Source of the DNA: Frigidibacter albus
Lineage (GTDB): Bacteria; Pseudomonadota; Alphaproteobacteria; Rhodobacterales; Rhodobacteraceae
Length of the DNA: 64,000 nt
Direction: 5' to 3'
Assembly: GCF_009908165.1 (NCBI RefSeq)
Contig: NZ_JAAAUC010000009.1
Location: 122,576-186,575, forward strand
The notes below the pieces were generated by a model that was not told where the DNA came from, did not search any database, and worked only from the letters and a program-made list of their open reading frames with translations. Both the position numbers and the translations under genes were made by a program. Positions 7,458 through 16,092 of the stretch are shown one piece after another; the stretch's first letter is position 1; each line of letters starts with the position of its first letter.

Positions 7458-8698
7458 GTAGGCTCTCCCGTCCGGGGCGCGCCGCCCTCGAAATGGTTGG
7501 GGCGGCGATAGTCGCAAGGGGCCTCCTGCATCTCGAGGTGCAGGCGGGAGCCGTCATAGGGATGGGCGCGGGCGAGGGCCTCGTCGAACTCGATGCCGAG
7601 ACCGGGGCCGGTGGGGGCGGTGACGTAGCCGTCCTCCCACTGCAGGCGATTGCCGGTCAGCGCCATGTGGAAGGCGCCGCCGGTCTCGATGGTCTCGACC
7701 ATCAAGAGGTTGGGGATCGAGGCGCCCAGATGCAGGTTGGCGGCCCATTCGACCGGCCCGGCATAGAGATGCGGGGCGAGCTGCGCCGTGAAAACCTCGG
7801 CGATGGCGGCGATCTTCTTGCCCTCCCAGATGCCGCCCGCGCGGCCGAGCGCGGGTTGCAGGATGCGGGCGGCCCCGGCGCGCAGCACGGCGGCGAATTC
7901 GGCCTTGGTGGTCAGTCGCTCGCCAGTGGCGATGGGAATCCGCACGGCCCGCGCGACCTCGGCAAGGTCCAAGGTGGCGTCGGGCGGGATCGGTTCTTCG
8001 TACCAGAGCGGCCTGTAGGCCTCGATCGCCTGGCCCATGCGGATCGCACCCGCCACGCTGAACTGGCCGTGGGTGCCGAACAGGAGGTCGGCGCGGTCGC
8101 CGACCGCCTGGCGGATCCTGGCGCAGAACTCGGCAGAGCGGGTGATGTCGGAGAAGGCCGGCTCATGCCCACCGCGGATGGTGTAGGGGCCTGCGGGATC
8201 GAACTTCACCGCGGTGAAGCCCTGCGCGACCGCCCGGGCCGCGGCCTCGGCGGTGGCATCGGCATCGACCCAGAACGTCGACGGGTCATCCTCGGGGCCG
8301 GGGTAGAGGTAGGTGTAGCTGCGCAGCCGCGGGTTCACGCAGCCGCCCAGAAGCGCCCAGACCGGCCGGTTCCGCGCCTTGCCCAGAATGTCCCAACAAG
8401 CGATCTCCAGCCCCGAGAAGGCGCCGATCACCGTGGGGTCGGGCCGCTGGGTGAAGCCCGAGGAATAGGCGCGGCGGAACATCATCTCGACGTCTTCGGG
8501 GGACGATCCCTGCATGTGCCGCGTGAACACATCCTCGATCACCGCGACCATCGCCCTCGGCCCGACGGTGGAGGCGTAGCACTCGCCATAGCCGGTGATC
8601 CCGTCATCGGTGGTGATCTTCGGGAAGATCCAGTAGCGCCCGCCCCAGCCGGGGGCGGGGGGGGCAACGACGAAGATCTCGAGGTCCTTGAGCTTCAT
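7454..8698 (-). CDS. Mandelate racemase / muconate lactonizing enzyme family protein
   Basis: 414 aa enolase-superfamily enzyme that abstracts a proton alpha to a carboxylate. The N-terminal capping domain contains DDGITGYGECY. The barrel has K165 in TAVKFDPAG, GTHGQ at 208-212, the Glu pair in WYEEP (234-235), E260 in ATGERL and H310 in LAPH. The pattern points to an acid-sugar dehydratase or related member, but the substrate cannot be assigned. Start 8698 has AGGAG upstream; the frame further up runs into a repeat. It is coupled to the class IV aminotransferase. Confidence 0.85.
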   Translation of the reverse strand: MKLKDLEIFVVAPPAPGWGGRYWIFPKITTDDGITGYGECYASTVGPRAMVAVIEDVFTRHMQGSSPEDVEMMFRRAYSSGFTQRPDPTVIGAFSGLEIACWDILGKARNRPVWALLGGCVNPRLRSYTYLYPGPEDDPSTFWVDADATAEAAARAVAQGFTAVKFDPAGPYTIRGGHEPAFSDITRSAEFCARIRQAVGDRADLLFGTHGQFSVAGAIRMGQAIEAYRPLWYEEPIPPDATLDLAEVARAVRIPIATGERLTTKAEFAAVLRAGAARILQPALGRAGGIWEGKKIAAIAEVFTAQLAPHLYAGPVEWAANLHLGASIPNLLMVETIETGGAFHMALTGNRLQWEDGYVTAPTGPGLGIEFDEALARAHPYDGSRLHLEMQEAPCDYRRPNHFEGGAPRTGEPT

Positions 8699-8722
8699 GG
8701 GCAGGCTCCTTGTGGCGGACGG

Positions 8723-8774
8723 CCGGGGGCTTTGCGCCCCCGGACCCCCGCAGGATATTTTCCCCAGCAAGAAG
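8723..8774 (+). repeat. Dispersed hairpin + GGATATTTT element, copy 2
   Basis: Hairpin CCGGGGGC, TTTGC loop, GCCCCCGG (8723-8743), then ACCCCCGCA and the core GGATATTTTCCCCAGCAAG (8753-8771). It lies in the 108-bp gap between the MFS gene and the enolase-superfamily gene and is oriented against both. Confidence 0.75.
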
Positions 8775-8806
8775 GGGAAGGGCGCGCTTTGAGGGGATGC
8801 TAGGCG

Positions 8807-10027
8807 TCAGGCGGCGGCGGGGTCTCGCGGGCGGGCGACAAGCAGGACGACACAAACGACCATCAGGACGGCGGAGAGCAGGAAGGGCGCGCCGGGGGCG
8901 TAGATGGCGGCACCGGGCCGCGTGAAGATGCCGAAGGTGGCGGTCATGATCAGCGGCGAGGTGATCATCGCCACCGCGCCGATGCTGGCCAGCACGCCTT
9001 GCAGCTCGCCCTGCTGGTCGGCGGGGGCGGCGCGCGACATCGTCGCCTGCAGCGCCGGCATGACGATGCCGCCAAGCGCGGCCACCGGCGTGAAGATCAG
9101 GGCCAGCACGCCCGAGGTGACGAAGCCGTAGAACAGGAAGGTCGCAAGCTCTGCCACCATGCCCCAGAGCACGGCGCCGCGGTCCCCGAGAAGGCGGATG
9201 GCGGGGCCCACCAGCAGCGCCTGCACCAGCGCGATGCAGAGGCCGAAGGCAGCGAGCGACAGGCCGATCATCCAGCTGTCCCAGCCGAAGCGGGCCTTGC
9301 CGAAGAAGGACCAGATCACCGGATAGACATGGAAGCCCACCGAATAGACGAACAGCACCAGCAGCATCCGCTGCAAGCCCGGCAGCCGGCCGATGGCGCG
9401 GAACGAGGCGAGGGGGTTGGCCCGCGCCCAGGAGAAGGGCCGGCGGATCGCGTCGGTCACCGTTTCGGGCAGCACGAACCAGCCGAGGCAGAGGTTCGCC
9501 GCCGCCATTGCCGCCGCGGCATAGAAGGGCGCGCGGGTGTCGATGCCGGCCAGCAGCCCGCCGATCAGCGGGCCGGCGACGAAGCCCACCCCGAAGGCGG
9601 CGCCGATCAGGCCGAAGTTCTTCGCCCTCTCCTCGGGCGCCGAGATGTCGGCGATATAGGCGCCCGCGGCGGCATGAGTCGCCGCCGTGATCCCGGCAAT
9701 GACCCGTCCCAGCAGCAGCAGCCAGACGGTATGGGCGACCGACATCAGCAGGTAATCCGCTGTCATCACCGCCAGCGCCGACAGCAGCACCGGTCGGCGG
9801 CCATAGCGGTCCGACAGGTTGCCGACGATGGGGCCGAAGACGAACTGCATCGCCGCATAGGCGGTGGCCAGCACCCCGCCCCAAAGCGCGGCATTGGCGA
9901 CGGTGCTGCCCGTCACCTCTTCCAGAAGGTCCGGCATCACCGGAAAAATCAGCCCGACGCCGATGGAATCGATGGCGACGGTCAGCAGGATGAAGGTCAG
10001 GGCGAGACGCGATTTCGTGGCAGGCAT
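8807..10027 (-). CDS. MFS drug exporter, TetA-like
   Basis: 406 aa with about 12 hydrophobic segments. The loop motif [14 protein letters not shown] after helix 2 and [20 protein letters not shown] around helices 4-5 match the tetracycline-efflux (TCR) branch of the major facilitator superfamily. It should act as a proton-driven exporter in the inner membrane. Resistance to tetracycline is not implied; chromosomal relatives of unknown substrate are common. Start 10027 has GGAG upstream. It could be co-transcribed with the downstream enolase-superfamily and aminotransferase genes. Confidence 0.85.
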   Translation of the reverse strand: MPATKSRLALTFILLTVAIDSIGVGLIFPVMPDLLEEVTGSTVANAALWGGVLATAYAAMQFVFGPIVGNLSDRYGRRPVLLSALAVMTADYLLMSVAHTVWLLLLGRVIAGITAATHAAAGAYIADISAPEERAKNFGLIGAAFGVGFVAGPLIGGLLAGIDTRAPFYAAAAMAAANLCLGWFVLPETVTDAIRRPFSWARANPLASFRAIGRLPGLQRMLLVLFVYSVGFHVYPVIWSFFGKARFGWDSWMIGLSLAAFGLCIALVQALLVGPAIRLLGDRGAVLWGMVAELATFLFYGFVTSGVLALIFTPVAALGGIVMPALQATMSRAAPADQQGELQGVLASIGAVAMITSPLIMTATFGIFTRPGAAIYAPGAPFLLSAVLMVVCVVLLVARPRDPAAA

Positions 10028-10147
10028 GGCAGGCTCCGGGGGGGCTCGGCGCCTTGGGGCGGGCCACGCGCGAGGTAGAGCCGGTTTGCGGCGCAAGGTC
10101 AAAGGGGATGCGGCAGGATGCCGGGGCGGGGCGGCAGATCGCCGGTG

Positions 10148-10885
10148 TCACAGGATCGCCAGGTCGGCCAGCAGCCGCGCCAGCCGGTCCGGCGCGCTGA
10201 TCTGCGGGAAATGGCCGGTGGGCAGGGACAGCACCGGGGCGCAGGGGCTGGCGGCGATCATGTCACGCTGCAGGGCGGGGGTGATGGTGCGGTCCTCCTC
10301 GCACAGGATGTAGGCGCGGGGGAGGCGGCCGAAATTGCCGGGGCTCAGCTGAATGCGGTCGGTTTGGGGGCGGTTCGGCTGTGGGCCGATGGAAGCGGCG
10401 AGGCCCGCCTGCGCGGCGGGGTCTGCGTCCTGCGCCAGCAGCGGCAGGGCGGTGGCGGCGTCCAGCAGCGTGGTGCCGGGCAGCGGGCCGGGGCGGACGG
10501 CGGGGCGGATGGTCGGCGGCTGGCGCTTCATCAGGTCCAGGAGGCCCTCACCGTCTTGCGGCAGGAAGGCGCAGACATAGACCAGCCGCGCGACATGGTC
10601 GGGGGCAAGCTCGGCGGCGGCAGAGATTGCCATGCCGCCCATCGAATGGCCGACGAGCAGGGCGGGGGGGCCGGCGCGCAGTATCGTTGCCAGCCGCGAG
10701 GCGTAGTCGGCCAGCGTGATGGTGGAGGGATCGGCGGGATCGTCGCCATGCCCCGGCAGGTCGGGGGCGATGACGTCATGCCCGAGGGCGGCGAGGCGCG
10801 CGGGCACGTCGCCCCAGGTGCTGGCACGGCTCCAGGCACCGTGGACGAGGATGATGCGGATGGGCTCAGATGCGGTTTCAGGCAT
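10148..10885 (-). CDS. Alpha/beta hydrolase, methylesterase/hydroxynitrile-lyase-like
   Basis: 245 aa. HGAW oxyanion region near residue 14, nucleophile elbow GHSMGG at 79-84 (Ser81), and a C-terminal catalytic His in LPTGHFP. The overall pattern resembles the EstC/salicylate-methylesterase group. It overlaps the end of the PcaD-like gene upstream by 8 bp, so the two hydrolases are probably made from one transcript. Substrate unknown. Confidence 0.75.
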   Translation of the reverse strand: MPETASEPIRIILVHGAWSRASTWGDVPARLAALGHDVIAPDLPGHGDDPADPSTITLADYASRLATILRAGPPALLVGHSMGGMAISAAAELAPDHVARLVYVCAFLPQDGEGLLDLMKRQPPTIRPAVRPGPLPGTTLLDAATALPLLAQDADPAAQAGLAASIGPQPNRPQTDRIQLSPGNFGRLPRAYILCEEDRTITPALQRDMIAASPCAPVLSLPTGHFPQISAPDRLARLLADLAIL

Positions 10886-11666
10886 GGGCGATCTCCTCCA
10901 GGAACCGGGCGAGCAGTGCCGCCCATTCCGCCGGCTTGTCGACGGGAGGCACATGGCCCGCGCCGCGGATCAGCGCGAAGCGAGCGCCGCGGATCAGGCC
11001 GGCGGTCTCGCGTACAAGGTCCGGCGGGGTCGAGCCGTCCTCGGTGCCGGCGATCACCAGCGTCGGCAGGGTCAGGCCTGATGTGGGGGTGATGAAATCG
11101 GTGCCGGCGATGGCGGCGCAGGCCCCGGCATAGCCCTCCACCGGCGTGGCCCGCAATCGGTCCTGCCACAGCTGTGCCTCGGGGCTGGCGCGGAAGCGGG
11201 GCGGGAACCAGCGGGCGATCTGCGCCTCGGCCAGCGCGTCCAGCCCGCCAGCCTGCACCGCCGCAATGCGGTCCTGCCAGATCGCCTGTGTGGCGATCTT
11301 CACCGCCGTGTTCGACAGCACCAGCCCGCGCACCAGATCCAGCCGCTTGACCGCCAGCCCCTGCGCCACCAGCCCACCGATCGACAGGCCCACGAAGACC
11401 GCATCCCTGGCGCCGATACTGTCCATCAGCCGTTCCGCATCGCGGATCAGCGCGCCCATGGCATAGGGGGCGGGCGGCACGCTGCTGTGCCCATGGCCGC
11501 GCAGGTCATAGCGGATCAGCCGCAGCGCGGGCGGCAGCAGCGGGATCACCGCATCCCAGAGCCGCAGGTCGGTGCCGAGCGCATGGGCAAACACCACCGG
11601 CGCGCCGGCCGGGTCGCCATCTTCGCGCCAGTTGATCTGCACGTCGCCCAGATCGCAGATCGGCAT
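10878..11666 (-). CDS. pcaD: 3-oxoadipate enol-lactonase-like hydrolase
   Basis: 262 aa alpha/beta hydrolase resembling PcaD, which opens 3-oxoadipate enol-lactone in the beta-ketoadipate pathway. Nucleophile motif GLSIGG at 93-98 (Ser95), acid in IAGTEDGSTPP, His in GAGHVPPVDKP. The start at 11666 (MPICDLGDVQINWRE) matches the usual N-terminus; an ATG 27 bp upstream lacks a ribosome-binding site. No other pca gene lies nearby, so it may act on another enol-lactone or ester. Confidence 0.75.
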   Translation of the reverse strand: MPICDLGDVQINWREDGDPAGAPVVFAHALGTDLRLWDAVIPLLPPALRLIRYDLRGHGHSSVPPAPYAMGALIRDAERLMDSIGARDAVFVGLSIGGLVAQGLAVKRLDLVRGLVLSNTAVKIATQAIWQDRIAAVQAGGLDALAEAQIARWFPPRFRASPEAQLWQDRLRATPVEGYAGACAAIAGTDFITPTSGLTLPTLVIAGTEDGSTPPDLVRETAGLIRGARFALIRGAGHVPPVDKPAEWAALLARFLEEIAHA

Positions 11667-11782
11667 ATGTGGCCCCCGGCTTTCCCCGCGCATCGCGGCG
11701 GATGTTGCAAATGTGGAATCTGACCGCGCTTCCTCAGCCCTCTGTCATCGCGCGATGCCGGAAATTCTATACTCCGCCGCGC

Positions 11783-12766
11783 TCAATCTCCGGTGCCGAA
11801 CCGCGCGAGCGCCTCGCAGAACATCGCACCGTCCACGTTGCCGCCCGAAGCGATGCAGATCACCGCGTCGCCCTCGATCTCCTCCCTGCGGAACAGCGCC
11901 GCGGCAAGCGCCACCGCCCCGCCCGGTTCCAGCACGATCTTCAGCCGCGCGAAGGCCACCGCCATCGCCCGCATCGCCTCGTCATCGCTGACGACGAGCC
12001 CCGGGCCGCAGAGCCGTTGCAAGATCGGGAAGGTCAGCGTGCCGGGCTCGGGCGTGACGATGGCATCGCAGATCGACCCCGAAAGCGAGGCGTTGCGCTG
12101 GATGCTGCCCGCCGCCAGCGACCGGGCGGTATCGTCAAAGCCGGCAGGCTCCGCCGGCCGGGCCCGCAGCCCCGGCGCCCGCGCCTCCAGCGCCAGTGCG
12201 ACCCCGGCGGTCAGGCCGCCGCCGCCGCAGCAGGTCAGCACATCCGCCTGTGTCACCCCCGCCTCAAGCGCCTGCTCGGCGATCTCCAGCCCGCAGGTGC
12301 CCTGGCCGGCGATCACTTCGACCTCGTCATAGGGGCGGATCAGCGTCAGCCCGCGCTCCGCCGCCAGCGCCGCGCCGATGGCGTCGCGATCCTCGGTCGC
12401 GCGGTCATAGAGCACCACCTCGGCCCCCAGCGTGCGGGTGTTGTCGATCTTGAGCCGCGGCGCGTCGGCCGGCATCACGATCACCGCGGGCGCCTCGAAG
12501 GCCCGTGCCGCCGCCGCCACGCCCTGCGCATGGTTGCCCGAGGAATAGGCGATCACGCCGCGCGCCCGCGCCTCGGGCGGCAGCGCCGACAGCGCCGACC
12601 AGCCGCCGCGGGCCTTGAACGACCCGGTGTGCTGCAGGCATTCCGCCTTCACCAGCACCCGCCGCCCCGCCAGCGCGTCGACGAAGGGCGAGGAGAGCAG
12701 CGGCGTGCGGCGGATATGCCCCGCCATCCGCGCGGCGGCGGCCTCGATGCGGGTGATGTCGGTCAT
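11783..12766 (-). CDS. Threonine/serine dehydratase-like PLP enzyme
   Basis: 327 aa fold-type II PLP enzyme. The Schiff-base lysine is K51 in HTGSFKARG, SSGNHAQG binds substrate, and the glycine loop GGGGL at 181-185 holds the phosphate. There is no C-terminal ACT domain, so it is the short catabolic or racemase-like type. The ATG overlaps the stop of the upstream hydrolase (ATGA at 12763-12766). Possible activities are threonine/serine dehydratase, serine racemase or 3-hydroxyaspartate dehydratase. Confidence 0.82.
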   Translation of the reverse strand: MTDITRIEAAAARMAGHIRRTPLLSSPFVDALAGRRVLVKAECLQHTGSFKARGGWSALSALPPEARARGVIAYSSGNHAQGVAAAARAFEAPAVIVMPADAPRLKIDNTRTLGAEVVLYDRATEDRDAIGAALAAERGLTLIRPYDEVEVIAGQGTCGLEIAEQALEAGVTQADVLTCCGGGGLTAGVALALEARAPGLRARPAEPAGFDDTARSLAAGSIQRNASLSGSICDAIVTPEPGTLTFPILQRLCGPGLVVSDDEAMRAMAVAFARLKIVLEPGGAVALAAALFRREEIEGDAVICIASGGNVDGAMFCEALARFGTGD

Positions 12767-13620
12767 GCGGAGAATCCTTGGGGCAGGGTGTCGAGGAAGG
12801 CGTTGATCAGGGCCAGCGCCTCGGGTTCGTCGAGGAAGGGCACATGGCCACGATCCGCGATCTCGGCGGCCATCATCACCGGATGGCGGCGGCGCATCTC
12901 GGCCAGCGTCTCGGCGGACAGGATGTCGGAGTTGGCGCCGCGGATCACCGCCAGCGGGAATTGCTTCAGCGCCTCGAAGAACACCCACATGTCCTGCAGC
13001 GCCCCGGTCGCGGCCTGCGCCAGCAGCGCCTTGTGCAGGGCCGGGTCGTAGCGCAGGGCAAGCCCCCCCTCCGGCCGTTCCTCGAACCAATGCGCCACAT
13101 GCCGGCGCCAGACCTCTCGCGGCACGCCCGGAAACTCGGCCGCCGCGTGCACAGCCATCGCCTCGGCCAGCGCGTCCAGATCCGCATAGGGCGGCACCTT
13201 GCCGACATAATCCATGATCCGCGCCAGCCCGGCATCGCCGACCACCGGCCCGATATCGTTGAGGATCACCCCCGTCAGCCGCTGCGGAAACCCCGCCGCC
13301 AGCGCCATGGCGATCAGACCCCCGCGCGAGGTGCCAAGGATCGCCACCCGGGCCAGCCCCAGCAGGTCCAGCAACTCCACCACGTCATGCGCCTCGCGCA
13401 GCAGGTTGTAGTTGTTGAAGTCGGGGTCGTGGTCCGAGCGGCCGCGGCCGCGGTAATCCATGCGGATCAGGCGGCAGCGCCCGGCAAGCGGCGCCAGCAG
13501 CGTGTTGAAATCGTCCATGTTGCGCGTCAGGCCGGGCAAGCACAGCAAGGGGAGGCCGGTGCCACGGTCGTCATAGGCAAGGCGCAGCCCGTCCGAGGTG
13601 GTGAAATGGGCAAGGGTCAT
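12763..13620 (-). CDS. Alpha/beta hydrolase
   Basis: 285 aa. The nucleophile elbow is GTSRGG (96-101, Ser98), the oxyanion/N-terminal motif LPGLTRNMDDF starts near residue 28, and the C-terminal His is in IADRGHVPFLDEP. It resembles lactonase/epoxide-hydrolase-type members. It is the middle gene of a three-gene set, with 4-bp overlaps on both sides: HAD dehalogenase upstream and dehydratase-like gene downstream. The tight coupling suggests sequential steps on one small substrate. Confidence 0.78.
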   Translation of the reverse strand: MTLAHFTTSDGLRLAYDDRGTGLPLLCLPGLTRNMDDFNTLLAPLAGRCRLIRMDYRGRGRSDHDPDFNNYNLLREAHDVVELLDLLGLARVAILGTSRGGLIAMALAAGFPQRLTGVILNDIGPVVGDAGLARIMDYVGKVPPYADLDALAEAMAVHAAAEFPGVPREVWRRHVAHWFEERPEGGLALRYDPALHKALLAQAATGALQDMWVFFEALKQFPLAVIRGANSDILSAETLAEMRRRHPVMMAAEIADRGHVPFLDEPEALALINAFLDTLPQGFSA

Positions 13621-14300
13621 GGCGTCTCAAGCAGGGCGGGCAGGCCGGTCAGGTCCGGCAGCATGTGGGTCGGGCGGTGTGGCAGCCGGTCTTGCGGCAG
13701 TCCTGCCCGGTTTACCCAGAGAGTGGTGAAGCCGAAGCTACCAGCGCCGGCCACGTCCCAGCCATTTGACGAGATGAACAGCACCTCGGCGGGGGTGCAG
13801 CCGAAGCGGGCCGTGGCCAGCGCATAGACGCGGGGATCGGGCTTGAAGATCCCCACCGCCTCGACCGACAGGCAATCGTCCAGCAGCTCGCCGATCCCGG
13901 CATGGTTGACCGCCCCGGCCAGCATCGCTGGCGAGCCGTTCGACAGGATCGCGGTCGCAAACCCGCGGGCCTTCAGCGCGGCCAGCATCTCTGGCACCTC
14001 GGGATAGGCGTCGAGCTGGTCATAGAGCGCCATCAACCGGCCGTGCAGACCCGCGGGCAGAGCTGATGCCTCCAGCGCCCAGTCCAGCGCCTCGGCGGTG
14101 ACGGTGCGGAAATCGGCGTGCAGGCCCATCAGGCTGCGCAGCCAGGTATATTCCAGCTGCTTGCGGCGCCAGTCTTCGGCAAGGCGCGGCCAGTGCTGCG
14201 CCAGGGCTTCGCCCCCCGGTTCCTGCGCGGCGCGGCGGGCGGCGGCGGCCACGTCGAACAGCGTGCCATAGGCATCGAAAACGCAGAGCTTGATCGGCAT
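13617..14300 (-). CDS. Type II haloacid dehalogenase (HAD superfamily)
   Basis: 227 aa. Nucleophile Asp9 in CVFDAYGTLFD, motif II AILSNGSP, Lys in GIFKPDPRVY, and SSNGWDVAGA. Together these are the hallmark of L-2-haloalkanoate dehalogenases, which replace a 2-halogen by hydroxide with inversion. Start 14300 has GGAGG 5 bases upstream. It leads the coupled operon with an alpha/beta hydrolase and a dehydratase-like enzyme. Activity on a natural phosphate or halo substrate remains open. Confidence 0.85.
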   Translation of the reverse strand: MPIKLCVFDAYGTLFDVAAAARRAAQEPGGEALAQHWPRLAEDWRRKQLEYTWLRSLMGLHADFRTVTAEALDWALEASALPAGLHGRLMALYDQLDAYPEVPEMLAALKARGFATAILSNGSPAMLAGAVNHAGIGELLDDCLSVEAVGIFKPDPRVYALATARFGCTPAEVLFISSNGWDVAGAGSFGFTTLWVNRAGLPQDRLPHRPTHMLPDLTGLPALLETP

Positions 14301-14432
14301 GGGGTCCTCCGGCCGGCAGACTGGCACAGGGCCGCAGCGGGGGGAAGGGGGCGGTGCGGCGGCATCGGCGCTTGGCCCGGGCCCCGGCGCGTGCTTACCT
14401 TCCCGCGCAGCCAAACCCTTGGGAGCGATCCG

Positions 14433-15014
14433 ATGACCACCGAGCTTGATCAGTTGCGCAGCCGCATCGCCGAGCTGCGGCAGGGGCTGGAGGCGGGCAT
14501 CGACGAGCGCCGGGAGATCTGGCGTTACCGGCTGGAACGCGGCCGCGCGGTCTTCGAGGCTGGCGCGCGCCAGCGGCACCGGGAACTGCGCGAGGGGCTG
14601 GCGGGTTACGTCGCCCGGGCGCGGCTGTCGGTCGTGATCACAGCGCCGTTCATCTATGCGCTGATCGTGCCTTTCGCGCTGCTGGACCTGTTCGTGTCCG
14701 TCTATCAGGCGGTGTGCTTTCCGGTCTATGGCATCCAGAAGGTGCGCCGCGCCGATCACATCATCATCGACCGGCACATGCTGGCCTATCTCAACGGGCT
14801 GCAGAAGCTCAACTGCGTCTATTGCGGCTATGCCAACGGGCTGATTTCCTATGTGCGCGAGATTGCCGGGCGCACCGAGGCGCATTGGTGCCCGATCAAG
14901 CACGCCCGCCATGCCAGCGACCCGCACCCGTATTACGATGGCTTTTGCGATTTCGGCGATGCCGAGGGCTTCCGCGCCCGGGTGGACAGCCGCGACCGGC
15001 GGAAGGACGGCTAG
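14433..15014 (+). CDS. Membrane protein with four-Cys cytoplasmic domain, unknown
   Basis: 193 aa. Residues 4-60 are charged and helix-like (probable coiled coil), a hydrophobic hairpin covers about 66-92, and the C-terminal domain has C128xxC131, C153 and C172 plus several His, a plausible metal site. I recall similar alphaproteobacterial conserved proteins but no function. Start 14433 has GGGAG upstream; the longer frame lies antisense to the dehalogenase. Its stop overlaps that of the convergent serine hydrolase by 4 bp. Confidence 0.7.
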   Translation: MTTELDQLRSRIAELRQGLEAGIDERREIWRYRLERGRAVFEAGARQRHRELREGLAGYVARARLSVVITAPFIYALIVPFALLDLFVSVYQAVCFPVYGIQKVRRADHIIIDRHMLAYLNGLQKLNCVYCGYANGLISYVREIAGRTEAHWCPIKHARHASDPHPYYDGFCDFGDAEGFRARVDSRDRRKDG

Positions 15015-16024
15015 GCCATCGCCTCGGGCAGGATCACTTCGGTCAACAGCCGTTTCAGCGCGCCGGCATGGCCCTCGGACCGGGCGGGTTGCGATTCATC
15101 CGAGGTGACGGCGACGGTCAGCGCGTGGTCCGGCAGCACATAGATCATCTGCCCGCCATAGCCGCGCGCATAGGCGACGCGGGTGCCGGCCGCAGTGAAC
15201 AGGAACCAGCCATAGCCGTAATCATCGCCGGAAAACGCCGAGCGGGTGCGCGGGGTCCATGAGGCTGTCACCCACTCCCCCGGCACCAGCCGCCCCTCTG
15301 GCCCCGCGCCGCCGGTGCGATACGCCTCGCCGAAGGCCAGCATCGCCCGCGGCGACAGCGCCATGTTGTTGCCGCCCATGTAGCGGCCCTGCGGATCGCG
15401 GGTCCAGGCGTCGATGCGCACCCCCAAGGGCTCGCCGATATGCCGCCGCGCGAGCGTCAACAGGCTGTCGCCCGTCACCTCGGACAGCAGCGCGCCAAGG
15501 ATGTGATAGCTGCCGGTGGAGTAGAGCATCCCGTTTCCCGGCCGCCCGACCATCGGCCGCGCCAGCGCATCGGCGACCCAGTCGCGGCTGCTGACCCAGG
15601 CGCCGTAATTGCCGCCCGAGGTGCGTTCCAGCCCGGCCTGCATGGTCAGGAGGTCCGCCACCGTCAACTCTGCGACCCGCGGATCGGCGCCGTTGGGGAT
15701 CAGCCCCGGGGCAAGCTCTCCCAGCCCTGCGTCCGGCCCGGGGATCGCGCCGGTGCCGATCACGGAGCCGGTCAGCGAGGCGACCAGCGTCTTCGACACG
15801 GATTTCACGTTCACCGCCCGGTCCGGCGAGGGGCCGCGGATCGCCTCGGCCAGCACGGTTTGCCCGCCTTGGGCGATGCACAGGCTGTGAAGCTGCTCCA
15901 GTCCCCGCGCGGCGGCAAGGCTGCGGGCGAAGCGCGGGGCGGGCTGCGCGTGCAGGGCCGGGGCCGCCAGCAGCGCGGCGGCGGAGAGCGCGAAGGCGCG
16001 GCGGGTGAGGGGCTGTGTGCTCAT
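15011..16024 (-). CDS. Serine hydrolase of the class C beta-lactamase family, exported
   Basis: 337 aa. The N-terminal signal (LTRRAFALSAAALLAAPALHA) has twin arginines and could be a Tat substrate. The catalytic SxxK is SVSK at 75-78, and the second motif YST is at 168-170. Family members are periplasmic DD-peptidases, esterases or lactamases. No ampR-like neighbour is present, so an antibiotic-resistance role is not supported. Convergent with the CxxC protein gene. Confidence 0.8.
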   Translation of the reverse strand: MSTQPLTRRAFALSAAALLAAPALHAQPAPRFARSLAAARGLEQLHSLCIAQGGQTVLAEAIRGPSPDRAVNVKSVSKTLVASLTGSVIGTGAIPGPDAGLGELAPGLIPNGADPRVAELTVADLLTMQAGLERTSGGNYGAWVSSRDWVADALARPMVGRPGNGMLYSTGSYHILGALLSEVTGDSLLTLARRHIGEPLGVRIDAWTRDPQGRYMGGNNMALSPRAMLAFGEAYRTGGAGPEGRLVPGEWVTASWTPRTRSAFSGDDYGYGWFLFTAAGTRVAYARGYGGQMIYVLPDHALTVAVTSDESQPARSEGHAGALKRLLTEVILPEAMA

Positions 16025-16092
16025 GCAGCAATCTTAAGCCGTCCGGCGCGCCCCGCCAGCCCGCTGACGGAAAGGTGAAGCCCGGTCAGGCC

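Noticed and set aside
10878..11666. Reading this as part of a beta-ketoadipate operon
   Set aside because: No pcaB, pcaC, pcaG/H or pcaI/J gene is near; only the single enzyme type is supported.
15011..16024. AmpC-type antibiotic resistance gene
   Set aside because: Only SxxK and a YST motif are clear. There is no ampR neighbour, and the family includes many esterases and peptidases.
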